From NCBI RefSeq assembly GCF_036373705.1, contig NC_089864.1, positions 244,501 through 308,500 of the forward strand: a stretch of DNA of 64,000 bases, written 5' to 3'. Below, in pieces: positions 22,560 through 38,399 of this stretch (position 1 is the first letter of the stretch; each line of letters begins with the position of its first letter). Below the pieces are notes generated by a model that had not been told where the DNA came from, searched no databases, and saw only the letters and a program-made list of their open reading frames with translations. This stretch comes from Amia ocellicauda. Lineage: Eukaryota > Chordata > Actinopteri > Amiiformes > Amiidae. Made by a program: the position numbers and the translations under genes.

Positions 22560-22880
22560 TGTAAAGTTCTTAATGTTGTTGTATTCATTTCAATGTACCC
22601 AATTGCTTTGGCAATACTTGTGTGAAAACATATCATGCCAATAAAGCTTGTTTTGAATTTGAATTTGAATTTGAGAGTGAGAGAAAGAGAGAGAGTACTG
22701 CAATAATAGACACCAATAAGGGAGAATGTTACGCAAAATATCACCAATTCCCTCCCCCGACACCCCTAACAGAGACAGACGATCCTGGGAGGAAGACACA
22801 CAGCCCCGCAAAATATGTAGCAACCATCACCTGAGGGGCTTGGACACAGCGCTGGGGGTGAGTGAGCCATATATTTGTGT
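22560..22880 (+). mobile_element. LINE family N 3' tail and second tail-proximal piece
   Basis: The 22570-22695 part has GCTTTGGCAATACTT, ATGCCAATAAAGC and a (GAATTT)n tail entering a GA tract. The 22780-22870 part matches the sequence just after the coding end of the copy at 17832 (GGACACACAGCCCC, AATATGTAGC, CTGAGGGGCT). Both lie upstream of psmb9. The rest of the psmb9-psmb12 spacer (22880-23630) holds only a scrap resembling 52850-52950 (GGGTACAGCAGCAGTGTCCC). Confidence 0.65.
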
Positions 22881-23637
22881 GTGTGTGCGTCTTTCATGTA
22901 TTTTATATGATAAAGCTCTATACTGTACTGGAGCATTCTGGATACAACACATTCCTCAGGGGTACAGCAGCAGTGTCCCCACCTGGGACCCTGCTCAGCA
23001 GTCCAGAGCCCAGACTGCTCCTCTAAACTGCTGCCCCATCTATACAATACACTACACCTGATAAAATACTCTATGAACTACTGGCTTGTACTATTTCTAC
23101 TGTCATCTGAATACGTCTTGGTGAAGACTTTTAATCACCCTGTCTACACAGTTTATGCACATATGCTGCATATAGTACAATCGGATATGCTTTTGGATAA
23201 AAGGCAGTCACTCCTTTCACAGGAAACAGTGCCATTCAGCCTCTCATTCAGGGCACTGAATATTGTCCATGAAACTCTGCTGGTTGATCAGTGGTGTCTG
23301 TTGAAGAGCTGTGGGTCCCTGATTCATACCCAGAGGGGCAACACCAGCGAAAGACTTACATTGCGTTAAGACGGGGGGGTTATTACATATTTCATATATT
23401 CCATTATATAAAATAACATACAAGACACAGATCATATAACCTGTTTATTTAATTGAAACAATTACCAAATTGTTTCAATGGGGGGAATCTGAAGATGCCA
23501 GGTGCAACGCAGAACAGCAATTACAGCGATTACAACTGGACAGGACTGGACACTGGGGTCGCCCCAGACTGAGGCCACTGATGAGGCCGTCTGCCCTGGC
23601 ATCTCCCCTGGCTCAGAGACGAGCCCGTCCAGAGGGC

Positions 23638-26633
23638 TCATATGCGGTGGAAGACGGGCAGTTTGTTTCCAGGGATCAGCTGTCTCTCCACGCCTGCCTC
23701 TGTCACGATGGCTAGGTGAATCACCCCACCACTCACATTGTCTCTGTCCATCGCGAGAGAGAGAGCTGCCAGAGAGAGGGGGTTAGTACACTCACACTGA
23801 CTGGTATATTAACAGTACAGTAAGGAACATTAACACTGCACAGAGAGAGAGAGAGAGAGAGAGATGGAAGATGTGGGGGGTGGAGAGAGGAAGTAGAGAA
23901 TGACAGAGAGAGAGAACAACAGATATTCAAGTGTTTAAAATCATGAAGGGCATCGACCACATCAAACCAGAGGAGCTTTTCCAATGTTCTTATACAGAAA
24001 GAACAGACAGAGAGACACAAACACATGCTAGTCTACACACACCCTCCCATCTAGATGGGGGATTAATGTTATTAAGTGTTATTCTCTTACATGGGGGAGG
24101 GGGGAATTTCATGGGAATTAAGGGAAAGATAAATGTGTTATTTTAATTTAGTTTATTCATTTTTACTTAATCTTATTTAGTGCTTGTTTTTATTAATATA
24201 ATTATTTAATTTATAATTCTGTAATTTATTTCTGTATTTATTTGGTTTAACATTATTTACTTATCTTTTTTATTTTATTATTGCATGTATCACCTCTGTA
24301 TTATAGAGGCTATGGGCACACCAATGACAGTCGTGCCAAAATCAAGCTCATGCGATTGGAATTGAATTGAGAGAGTGACTGGCGGTCTGCACCAGAAAGG
24401 CCCTGTACCGTTGGTAGTGAAGGTCAGGCACTGCTCCCTGGTCATCCCGGAGCGGAATTTGGCATCTGCGTAGCCATAGATGTAGGTCCCCCCAGAGCCC
24501 CCGATAGTGAACTCCTGTTCCAGCACTGTGCCACCCAGAGACACCTGAAACACCTGGCACAGAGAGCAGGACAAGGAGAGATGGGGTGGGAGAGAGGGAT
24601 GAGAGGTGGGAAAAGGAGGAGACAGGTGAGAGGGATGGACAATGAGAGAGAAGGAGACAACGAGAGGGGGAGAGGGAAGTGGGGGGGTGAATAAAATAAC
24701 CCTGGCTGACTGGACACTGAATGTAATGAACAACGCATGGAGGTACAGAGAGGCGAGATACATTATTCCATGAGGATGAAGGACTGAAGGGTGTTCAGTG
24801 TTTCTCCTTCTCTCACACATTTATTTCTTATTATTTATTTACCTCTTTTCTTTATGAGTGTTTCACTATCCCTCCCTTTCCCATCACCTGTGAGAGTTTG
24901 TGTGTGAGAGTGTGTGTATGTGAGACAGAGGTTTTGTCGGTGTCTGTTTGTACCTGTGGTCCTTTCTTGCAGTCCCAGCCAGCCACTATGAATCCTGCGC
25001 TCAACTCGTCTCTGTACTTATAGCAGAAGTCCCTCATGACCGAAGCAGCAGAGAGAACCAGGGGCAGCTCACCCATCTGCATACTGTGACCAAACACAAA
25101 CACACACACAGACACAGACAGACATACAGACACAGACACAGTCAGATAACTACTCATGCGACACTAGTATGCTGAAGACTGCTGTGTTTGCCCTGTGAGG
25201 ATGATCTGCTCACCTGTGGAAGTTGAGCTGGTGGATGACCGCGTTGGTGACTGCCTGGGCGTCGGCCAGTGAGCCGGACATGCAGCAGAAGATCTTGTCG
25301 CTGACCTGAACCACTTTGTTGATCACGCGTGACGACACGTATGTTCTGTAGGACAGGAACCCCAGAAGGTAACTCACATGTCTGTGTGCCTGCTTACTAT
25401 AATCATTTTTATTTGTATTATTACTATTATTAGTATTACTAGTATCATAATTATCATAATTTCATTTAAAACACCAACACAGATTGTTTAACTTTTAACA
25501 TGGGGAAGGGGGGGGAGTTACAATGGCTCAGTCCTTTGATTGGCGAGTGTACTGATGACTATATTTCACTTTATGATAAAGGCAATATAAAGTGATCACA
25601 ATATGTCCTGGAGATGCTTCTGGGAGACATCATTTGGCGAAGGTCAAAATGAACTGAACCAAGATGGCAGGTTTGTGGAGCATGTATTGCTCTGCACTCC
25701 TAAAAGGTTTAATATGGGTAAAAAGTCTCTCTCTCCCGTCTTCTCTCCCTCTATGCCAGGATGAAGGGAATCTGTAGGTTAGGGCTACAGTTATTGCCTG
25801 TGTATCTATCTGTCTTACCCTCCCATTGAAGCTCTGGAATCTGATCCAATCACCACCCCCCCATTGTAGCGCACTGCAATGATAGTGGTCTGTTAGGGGG
25901 AGAGAGAGAGAGTTAATACTGACAAACTGATAGGCTGAACACAAGTTAAACCTGTAGTGAGAGAGAGAATGAGAAAGAGAGAGCAGAATACACGTAATAT
26001 TATTCAATATTATACTTCACATCCCTAAAAGAACATTTCCGACATTATCTCATGATCGAGCACATTTTCCTATCAAATATCCCCGTCCGAGTCACAGCGG
26101 AGATCACCGAAGCATCACACGCCGTGCTGACACTTTCACTTTCCATTCGTCTTTTATTGATTCTTTGATCAAGGGTTTTAAATAAACGAACTGTGTTTGT
26201 CACCAATTCTGTGCCTGTATGAATATGTTAATTTATTTCACCAACAAAATATCTGAAGACAACTAGCACACTTTTAATTGGTTTTCATTGGAGTATGTAT
26301 GAGTAGGAGTAGGAGGAAGAGGGTTAGTATAAAAGGAAGACAAATAATACTTCTGTATTTATTGTCTTTAATTTACGAAAATCTGGACAGTTGAAATGGC
26401 TAATTCCGAATTATTGTTATTATGATTTATTATTGATACAGAGCTATAGAATGTACATGATAAAAACGAAAGTGACACGAATGAAACGCACACAGACACC
26501 GGAGTATGATGCAGTTTTCGGTTTTGCCTGTGAATGTTAGAGAGTTGTATAAATAATGTATTTTCTCCAGCTCTTGATAACTCACCCCGGTGCTCACTTC
26601 AGCCGACCGCCATTCTCCGTGTGAGCGGTCCAT
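23638..26633 (-). CDS. psmb12: Second beta1-type immunoproteasome subunit (psmb12-like)
   Basis: Six minus-strand exons have the same plan as psmb9: 26633-26586 (48 bp), 25889-25819 (71), 25345-25214 (132), 25083-24954 (130), 24553-24409 (145), 23765-23638 (128). They sum to 654 bp and 217 residues with GT/AG sites throughout. The 16-residue propeptide ends VSTG before mature TTIIAVRYNGG, so Thr1 is exposed by self-cleavage. Asp17, Lys33 equivalent and SGSLADAQA are present. The S1-pocket position that is Arg45 in PSMB6 and Leu45 in PSMB9 is Met (KIFCCMSGS). One extra residue (SMGGTY) lies before it. The C-terminus is LIPGNKLPVFHRI. It resembles both PSMB6 and PSMB9. A second MHC-linked beta1 gene next to psmb9 fits the fish gene called psmb12. 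It is tandem with psmb9, 1.3 kb upstream. A poly(A) signal lies at 23449-23444. Confidence 0.88.
23925..24000 (+). mobile_element. CR1-like LINE 3' fragment
   Basis: The sequence AAAATCATGAAGGGCATCGA matches the near-3' region of the CR1-like element (compare 41990-42015, AAAATCATGAAAGGCATCGA). It lies in psmb12 intron 5. The AT-rich 24100-24300 stretch shows nothing else. Confidence 0.6.
26128..26143. promoter_or_regulatory. ISRE/IRF-like site in psmb12 intron 1
   Basis: ACACTTTCACTTTCC holds two TTTC half sites with IRF spacing. A second candidate, AAAACGAAAGTGAC, is at 26463-26476 in the same intron. No equally good site was seen 5' of the psmb12 ATG. Confidence 0.5.
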
Positions 26634-26999
26634 GGTGCCCCGCGTAGCCGCGCAGGTCGCTCGCTCGGGCGGAGGTGCTGCGCGTCGACTGCGCCCTCGG
26701 AGCTGCAACAATCGGGACTGAGGCTTGTGAAATAGCGCCCTCTTCAGCACAGTGACCGAACTGTAAACGAACTCGTTACTGTACTACTACCCCTGCAAAC
26801 ACAATGTTGCCATTGTTGGGAATTTATCCTTACGCTCATACCATCAGATTGTAACCTCCATACACTACTAATACGACTACTAACCTACATTCTGCATCTA
26901 AATATAAAAATACATATTATAAGTCATACTATTGCCTTGCATTACTAGCACTTGTATTGTTTATTTTGATTTCTCCTATGCTCCCTCTCCCATAGCTCT

Positions 27000-27009
27000 T
27001 AACTGTGAC

Positions 27010-27060
<51 letters not shown>

Positions 27061-27160
27061 TGTATTTCTTGGCAGACGCCCTTATCCAGTGCGACTTACA
27101 ACATAAGTGCAAACAAAGTGCAAAAATACAGAGAAGTACAAGGCATACTAAGCTGAAGTG
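27000..27160 (-). mobile_element. SINE/LINE-type 3' tail with ATT array
   Basis: An ATT microsatellite (27012-27061) is followed by CTTGGCAGACGCCCTTATCC and GCGACTTACAACATAAGTGC. This is the minus-strand form of the tail GTCGCCCTGGATAAGGGTGTCTGCC also seen at 27297-27465, 34215-34345, 44830-45000, 52720-52790 and 63700-63930. It is a common fish retroposon end. Confidence 0.7.
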
Positions 27161-27296
27161 CTGTCTAGCAGGGGTAGAGGACTAATATTACAAGTGCTGT
27201 GGGAAGAGATGCGTCTTGATAAGCGCCGGAAGGAGGTCAGGGACTCTGCTGTTTTGACTTCGACTTAACATCTTGTCTGCACTTTTCAGCTTTTAC

Positions 27297-27465
27297 AGTC
27301 TAAGACCTTATATATTGTTTACTGTACATCTCGTATACACTTGTGTAAATTCTAAATTTGTAAAATGTATTATGCCTTGAACTGCACTGTATTATTACAC
27401 TTTGTATTGCCTGGACAAGGGCGTCTGCTAATAAATAAATAAATAAATAAATAAATAAAAATATA
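27297..27465 (+). mobile_element. SINE/LINE-type 3' tail with AAAT array
   Basis: The same family in the plus orientation: TATTATGCCTTGAACTGCAC, GGACAAGGGCGTCTGC, then (AAAT)n. With the minus copy at 27000-27160 it forms an inverted pair between the divergent psmb12 and beta2 genes. Confidence 0.7.
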
Positions 27466-27616
27466 TCATGATAGAGAGGAGAGACAGGTGCCAGATAATA
27501 GTGTAAATGGTTGTGTTTTGTTGTCGGTTTGTTTTTCTGGCTGGCGATGACAATGTGTTGTGAATCTGTTTCCTGCAGTAAGAAGACAGCGCCGCTGCGC
27601 CGCACAGCGACTCTCA

Positions 27617-27631
27617 CACTTTCGCTTCAGT
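27617..27631 (+). promoter_or_regulatory. ISRE-like element upstream of the beta2 gene
   Basis: CACTTTCGCTTCAG has TTTC-type half sites about 45 bp 5' of the ATG at 27674. A stronger IRF-type run, AGTGAAAGTGAAAGAAAAC, is at 27841-27859 in intron 1. Confidence 0.5.
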
Positions 27632-27673
27632 CGCTTCAGTTCAGCCGAGGGAGCAGACGCAGCCCCGGGAGAG

Positions 27674-30310
27674 ATGACCTCGCCGCACGTCCTGGAGACC
27701 AGCGACGGAGGCTTCAACTTCGAAAACTCGTTCAGGTACGAACCCGGCTCCCTATCTTGAGACTGTAACAACAAGACCTGAAACGAAAAAACGTGGCTGT
27801 TTTCTGAACGGTAATTGTCCCTGTCGGTTTGTGAAGTGTAAGTGAAAGTGAAAGAAAACAATGTGATGATGATGATGATATATTTACATCTATACAATAG
27901 CCTATTCGAAATATAAGTCTGCATTTATTTTCAAATACCGACTGTTCCAGCTGCTACAAGTAAAAGAAGACCATGTGCAACAGATGCAGTTTCGAGCTGT
28001 AGCTGCACAGACACGCTCTTTGCGGATGCCGAGGTTAAAGGATTGCCATTCACGGTAGCAGCAGCAGTGGCATTAGATTTACCCTTTCATTGTTTATTTC
28101 TGTCAGAAATTGTCAACTACAAAATTCCCCTGCCAGCAATGCGACAAAACTCAAAGTGACAAAGACAGGCACTACGATCGCGGGGATGATTTTCAAGGTA
28201 ACAGTGAATGAATGAATGACTGAATTAATTCATTATTATTATTTTATTGTTATTGGTAGATGTTTATATTATTAGCAATAGTATTATTAGTAATATAAGT
28301 AGTATAAACATATACTGCAAAGGTGAATACATATCTTGATAGGGGAGGTGTGTATAGACTAGCGTCTGTATGTTGGCTTGTGCCTCTCTGTCTGTCTCTA
28401 TTGTACTCTGTCAACTTTCTGTCTACCTGTTGGTCTGTCTCTCTCTGTTTCTCTCTATCTTATGCACTGGCCTGTATTCCCTGCATGATGTGGTGCTGAC
28501 TCTCTCTCTCAGGACGGAGTGGTGCTGGGTGCCGACACCAGAGCCACCTCCTCTGAGGTGGTGGCTGACAAGAACTGCTCCAAGATCCACTACATCACCC
28601 CCAACATCTAGTGAGTTTCAAATTACATTCAGTGTAAAAATAAATAAATAAAGTTAAAGAAAAGTCTTTGTTCCACCTGAGCTTGGCAATGCAGCAGCCA
28701 GGACTGAGGGGCAGGTTCAGAAAAGGAAAATCTCTCTCTGTCTCTGTCAATTCAATTCAAAGGTTGAATTATTGACATGACCATCAGAAGCAGTGTTGCC
28801 AAAGCAATTTCACACATAACACACAATAACACTGAATAACAAGAATAACAGCAAAATAAATAAATATATCATATATAGTCAGGCCCAAGAGAGTGTAGTG
28901 TGAGGTGTGTTCAAGGGCAGTGTTGCCTACAGTGAAGTGATATTTGTTTCCCTGAGGTCTGGTCTTTTTTAGAAAGATCATTATTTTTGTCTTGTTCATG
29001 TTGACTGCTAGGGCCCAGGACTGACAGTGCTGCCCCAGCAGGCCCGGCTCTGCTGCAGCCCCTGCTCTGTGGGCGACAGCAGCACCAGGTCCTCTGTAGA
29101 GCAGGAACTTGATCTCTCTGTCGTGGAGAGTGAGGCCGGGGCTTCAGACTGTTCAAAACTGTAGATGTTGAACAGTGTTGGGCTAAGACTGCAGCCCTGT
29201 CTCACCCCACGCCCGAGTGAAGAACTCTGATCTTGTCACCAATTTTTAGTTGCACCACTTGCAGTGTTAATGTCCTGTGGTGTCCAGTCAGTCAGTGTGT
29301 GTGTATTAACCCTCTCACCGTCTCTCCCCATGTCAGTTGCTGTGGAGCAGGGACAGCAGCAGACACAGAGAAGACCACAGACATGTTATCCTCTAACCTG
29401 ACGCTGCAGTCTCTGGCCATGGGGGGGCGCAACCCCCGGCTCATCATGGCCAGCCGCATCCTGCAGGAGATGCTGTTCAGGTGTTCATCTGTCTGTATGT
29501 ACTGTACTGTTTGTCTGTCTTTCCTGTATCTGGAAACTGTAGTATGTAGTGTAGTGTCTGTACAGTTTGTCTACACAGTGTGTTTCTGTCTCTCCATGTG
29601 TCACTGTGTGTCCCCAGTATCTAAAGTATATGTCTCTGTGGGGCTGGGGGGCTATAGGTACAAAGGTCAAATCAGTGCCATGCTGCTGCTAGGGGGGGTG
29701 GACTGCACCGGTCCTCACATCTTCACAGTCGGCCCCTTCGGCTCCGTCAACAAACTTCCCTTTGCCACCATGGGTCAGTACTGACTGACCAACGGACTTG
29801 TGACCAACAGATTGACTGACTGATACACTGACTGACTGACTGACTGACACTGACTGACTGACACACTGACTGACTTACTGACTGATACACAGAATGACAC
29901 ACTGACTGAAACACTGAAGGACTGACTGACTGACTGACATACTGACTGATACACGGACTGACACACTGACTGACACACTAACACACTGACTGATAAACTG
30001 ACACATTGACTGATACACTGACTGACACACTGACATGGACTGACACACTTACTGACACACTGATACATGGATTAATACACTGACTGATAAACTGACACAT
30101 TGACTGACTGACACACTGACACAGACATACAGACTAGATTGCTAGATGCTCTCCTCTTTGTCCTCAGGCTCTGGTGACCTCTCAGCTCTGGGCGTCTTCG
30201 AAGACAGATTTAAACCCAACATGAGTGTGAGTGCTGACACAATGTCATGAACTTCTTATATATTGTGTAACACAAACAGGGAAATATAGTGACAGAAACA
30301 GACAGAAACC

Positions 30311-30342
<32 letters not shown>

Positions 30343-30703
30343 CCCTCAGTAATAAACACACTCAATAAGACAAGAGATACAGCAAAAGAGAAAGAGAAGG
30401 CGATAAAAGAGAATACTCTTGGTAATGAAAGTCCTGTGTGTTACTGTTTGCCTCTGTGTGTGTACTTGTGTGTGTCTGTGTGTCTTGAGTTGCAGGAGGA
30501 GGAGGCGAAGGAGCTGGTGAGAGATGCCATCACGGCGGGCATCATGAACGACCTGGGCTCGGGCAGCAACGTGGACCTGTGTGTGATCCGCAGGGGCAGT
30601 GTGGAGTACATCCGGCCGTACGAGACCTCCAGCTACCGCAGCCAGAGGTCAGTCTGTCACCGCTGTGGCACCTCCACTGTCCCACCTCACCGCCACCTCT
30701 CAC

Positions 30704-30745
<42 letters not shown>

Positions 30746-31155
30746 CAAATGGTACTTTCTTGGCATGACAAACATTTGCCAAAGCAAATATAAATATACA
30801 CACATCAACATGTAACAATAAACATCACATCTGTTCGATTGGGTGTGTGTATGTGTGTGTTATTAACAAGAGATTCTGTGTTATCCTTTCTCTCTCTCCA
30901 GCTCTTTTCTATGTTCTCTCCCTCTTTCATGGTGTCTACTGTCTGACTGAGTGTGTGTTTAAATTACATCCCTCCTGTTTCATCTGGTTTGTGCGATTGT
31001 ATATAATACAAAATTCTCCCCTCCCCTCTCTTGTGTCCATCAGACTGGGGAAGTACAAATATGACAAGGGGACTACACCAGTACTGACTGATCAGACGTC
31101 CCTGCTGGAGGTGGAGGTGGTGGAGGAGTCTGTGCAGAAGATGGATGTTGCATAA
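27674..31155 (+). CDS. psmb10/psmb13: Beta2-type immunoproteasome subunit (psmb10/psmb13-like)
   Basis: This subunit carries the trypsin-like (beta2) activity of the 20S proteasome. Eight exons: 27674-27735 (62 bp), 28107-28197 (91), 28513-28610 (98), 29337-29480 (144), 29658-29773 (116), 30168-30226 (59), 30496-30647 (152), 31044-31155 (112). They total 834 bp and 277 residues, with all phases consistent. The 42-residue propeptide opens [20 protein letters not shown] and ends KTG before TTIAG. Catalytic Asp17 and Lys33, the CCGAGTAAD segment and the long beta2-specific C-terminal arm ([17 protein letters not shown]) are present. Residue 53 is Glu as in PSMB10, where PSMB7 has Asp; much of the rest reads closer to PSMB7. 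Gene order (psmb9, psmb12, beta2, psmb8) fits the fish psmb13 position, so the exact orthologue is open. The first exon diverges from psmb12 across 1.04 kb. A poly(A) signal is at 31650-31655. Confidence 0.92.
28740..29215 (-). mobile_element. LINE family N copy, degraded, in beta2 intron 3
   Basis: The minus strand encodes [14 protein letters not shown], a frameshifted [14 protein letters not shown] and [20 protein letters not shown]. All match the longer copy at 17832. The (TTCAATT)n tail at 28745-28765 again touches a CT tract. Confidence 0.8.
29795..30135. repeat. Degenerate GACT/ACAC tandem repeat in beta2 intron 5
   Basis: Irregular runs of GACTGACTGACACACT units fill most of the intron. 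The core GACT motif is the one used by the minisatellite downstream of this gene. Confidence 0.85.
30700..30830 (-). mobile_element. LINE family N 3' tail in beta2 intron 7
   Basis: A CT array (30708-30740) is joined to AAATTCAAATGG, then CTTGGCATGACAAACATTTG and GCCAAAGC, the minus-strand version of the family tail. No coding part remains. Confidence 0.7.
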
Positions 31156-31689
31156 TAGTCCCTCCCCTACACAACACAACACAACACAGCCATGAAACAA
31201 CTGACAGAACACTCCCTCCATGTGCACTCACTGCTGTAGCCTGTGGTACTGCACTCTGTTCCCACTGTCTCTCTGTCTCTCTCCGTCTCTCACACACACA
31301 GTGTCTCCCCTTTCCTGACTAATATGTTTATTAGTGAAGGATTCTCCGTTATCTCTTTCCTCTCTCTCCATCTTTCTCTCTCTATCTCTGTTTTTCTGTC
31401 TCCGCCTGTTGTATGAATCTAGATTGACAACTTGATGGCAGGGAAAGAGAGGAGAGAGAGCAAAGAGATTGTGTTATTATTCCTGAAGCTGGATTGTTCC
31501 TAATGACAAACAGATGAGAGTTAATATGAATTGTAAGTAAATGTGTTGTTTGTTTGTTTTGTTGTGCTGTTAGTGAAATCATGGTTAAAATAGCAGAAAC
31601 AATTAAAAAAAAAAACAGATTGGACCAATTTTTACACACAAGAATCAGAAATAAACTGAATTTTGCTTAAATACATATGCCTTGTCTAT

Positions 31690-33053
31690 GATTTCTGTTA
31701 AGTGTTTATGACTGACTGACTGGACACTACAGTACATTAACACTGACTGACTGACTGGACACTACAGTACATTAACACTGACTGACTGACTGGACACTAC
31801 AGCACATTAACACTGACTGACTGGACACTATAGCACATTAATACTGACTGACCGACTGGACACTACAGCACATTAACACTGACTGACTGGACACTACAGC
31901 ACATTAACACTGACTGACTGACTGGATACTACAGCACATTAACACTGACTGACTGACTGGACACTACAGTTCATTAACACTGACTGACTGACTGGACACT
32001 ACAGTACATTAACACTGACTGACTGACTGGACACTACAGCACATTAACACTGACTGACTGACTGGACACTACAGCACATTAACACTGACTGACTGGACAC
32101 TACAGCACATTAACACTGACTGACTGGACACTACAGTACATTAACACTGACTGACTGGACACTACAGCACATTAACACTGACTGACTGACTGGACACTAC
32201 AGCACATTAACACTGACTGAGTGGACACTACAGCACATTAACACTGACTGACTGACTGACTGGACACTACAGCACATTAACACTGACTGACTGACTGGAC
32301 ACTACAGCACATTAACACTGACTGACTGACTGGACACTACAGTACATTAACACTGACTGAGTGGACACTACAGCACATTAACACTGACTGACTGACTGGA
32401 CACTACAGCACATTAACACTGACTACTGGACACTACAGCACATTAACACTGATTTACTGACTGGACACTACAGCACATTAACACTGACTGACTGACTGGA
32501 CACTACAGTACATTAACACTGACTGGACACTACAGCACATTAACACTGACTGACTGGACACTACAGCACATTAACACTGACTGACTGACTGGACACTACA
32601 GCACATTAACACTGACTGACTGACTGGACACTACAGCACATTAACACTGACTGACTGACTGGACACTACAGTACATTGACACTGACTGACTGGACACTAC
32701 AGCACATTAACACTGACTGACTGACTGGACACTACAGCACATTAACACTGACTGACTGACTGGACACTACAGCACATTAACACTGACTGACTGACTGGAC
32801 ACTACAGCACATTAACACTGACTGACTGGACACTACAGCACATTAACACTGACTGACTGACTGGACACTACAGCACATTAACACTGACTGACTGACTGGA
32901 CACTACAGCACATTAACACTGACTGACTGGACACTACAGCACATTAACACTGATTTACTGACTGGACACTACAGCACATTAACACTGACTGACTGACTGG
33001 ACACTACAGCACATTAACACTGATTTACTGACTGGACACTACAGTATATTAGA
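31690..33053. repeat. Minisatellite, about 35 bp unit, 1.36 kb
   Basis: Several dozen tandem copies of a unit reading GACTGACTGACTGGACACTA followed by CAGCACATTAACACT. Unit length varies by 4 bp steps (31, 35 or 39) through the number of GACT words. Variants carry GTACATT, TTCATT, or TGATTTACTGAC. The array starts about 35 bp after the beta2 poly(A) signal. No open frame of note is present. Confidence 0.97.
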
Positions 33054-34732
33054 ACATCTTTCTTGAGCAATGCATTAGATTGTAATGTGTTGAATTGGAT
33101 TTATTTGGATGTTCACCTTTGACACTTGATTTAGTTCTAGGCCCATGTATTTATTATTTTATATGATTGTACTTGTATTAAGTATTAAAATATTAAAATT
33201 GTTATGTTTTTATTTTGAAATGTAAAATACTAAACCTAAAGAAACATAAAGTTTACATTTAAACAGCGGGATGATGCCAGTGACGGTTACTGCTAGTCTA
33301 CAGTTCAGACTCCACATGCCACTGGCACAGAGTGGGGGAAAGAACGGGAAAACCTGATTGGCCTGCCTGCTGGGTTCACAACAAACAAGCACACACACAC
33401 ACACAGAAATCAATGCATTTTTTCTTGTCCAACAAAAAGCAGCAGTTATCTTTTGCTAGGCAGGACCGAGGTGCACAGGTTAGTCCGGGGAGCGCCAAAA
33501 GGAAGCACACAGATATAGTGGAGAGCATTCACCCCTTCGATCATTTACACAGTGTTGTTCCATGATCAATGTAGTGTACAGTTCATTAAACTGTACTTAT
33601 GTATCAGTGGTGTCTTTTCAGAGGTCTTTAAACACAACTTTACCCCAAAGAGAAAAACTGTTGATGTCTCCAGGGGACTGGGCTGTGATAGGACAGAGGA
33701 TGTCTTTGTAAATTGCGACAGCCACGCAAATACAGAATTATTGACACAGCAAGACATGTGTGGTGCAGCACTCTCTGTCTGTCTCACTGGCTCTACCTGC
33801 CTTATGCCTGGTTTAGAAATGACAATAATGATATAACATGCTTTGTGCGCCCCCAGTGGCCGCGGCGTGCTACAGCGAGGAGTCGACTTGCTTCTTCTAA
33901 CCTGTGCGAGTGCAGTCTGCTCGGTAACAGGTGACTGCGCAAAATAAACTGCAAAGACAGGGAGGACAACAGAACAAAACAATCCCCAATCACTGATGTA
34001 TGTGCACGATATATACATCAAATAATCAGTAAACAAGATAACTATTGTGCTAGCCGAAATCCTAATAGACACAAATAATTAATGCATATTTTTTTTTATT
34101 TGTATTAACCTAATAATGCATGTAAAATAGAATCACATAAGCTGATCAAGTGTGATCTTGTATTTGAAAACCTAAGAAGCAGTTATTTTAATATTATATT
34201 AATATATACTTATGCACTTCTGTAATGTTGAACCTATTGTGTTTGATTTGTAATGTTGTACTGTATTTTTGCCCTTTTTGCTCTTGTATCGTGTAAGTCG
34301 CCCTGGACAAGGCCGTCTGTCAATAATATTCATAATAATAATACCGATAATAGTAGCTATATTAGACGTAGTAGCAGTAGTGTTAAAAATCATAATTAGA
34401 AGTATGAAAAACAAAATACCACATATATAAATGTAAACGTATGATCTCTCTCTCTGTCTATATATGTGTGTGTGTGTGTATATGTATGTATAACGCAAGA
34501 GAGTTCATACTTGAAATGAAGGGTGGTTTGATTATGTTTAAGGATGAATAATAACATACACTGGGCTTGGTTACAGCACCAATACATTTTCTTAACCATA
34601 TAACCATCCCACACCCACTGTCGCCAACGGTCAATATCGAAGATGAACTGGGTTCACATGAAAGAATAAAGAAAAGTTATAATTTCGCTTTCGGTTTCGA
34701 CACAGAACCAGGAAACCCAACGCAGTTTCCCC
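33054..34732. other. Spacer between minisatellite and psmb8
   Basis: No gene was recognised. A retroposon tail with the GTCGCCCTGGACAAGGCCGTC block lies at about 34215-34345. A CT/GT-rich stretch is at 34440-34490. The rest is AT-rich without clear structure. Confidence 0.5.
34681..34700 (+). promoter_or_regulatory. ISRE-like element upstream of psmb8
   Basis: AATTTCGCTTTCGGTTTCGA has three TTTCG words at ISRE spacing, ending 33 bp before the psmb8 ATG. Confidence 0.7.

Positions 34733-38399
<3,667 letters not shown>

Noticed and set aside
24290-24400. Extension of psmb12 exon 5 past GTACAG
   Set aside because: The frame continues into a tail-like GAATTGAATTG repeat; the phase-1 donor at 24409 gives a correct join to the last exon.
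29775-30068. Minus-strand frame of [10 protein letters not shown] repeats
   Set aside because: It mirrors the GACT/ACAC tandem repeat in beta2 intron 5.
31690-33053. Possible CRISPR-like array
   Set aside because: Units are contiguous tandem copies without unique spacers, in vertebrate DNA; it is a minisatellite.
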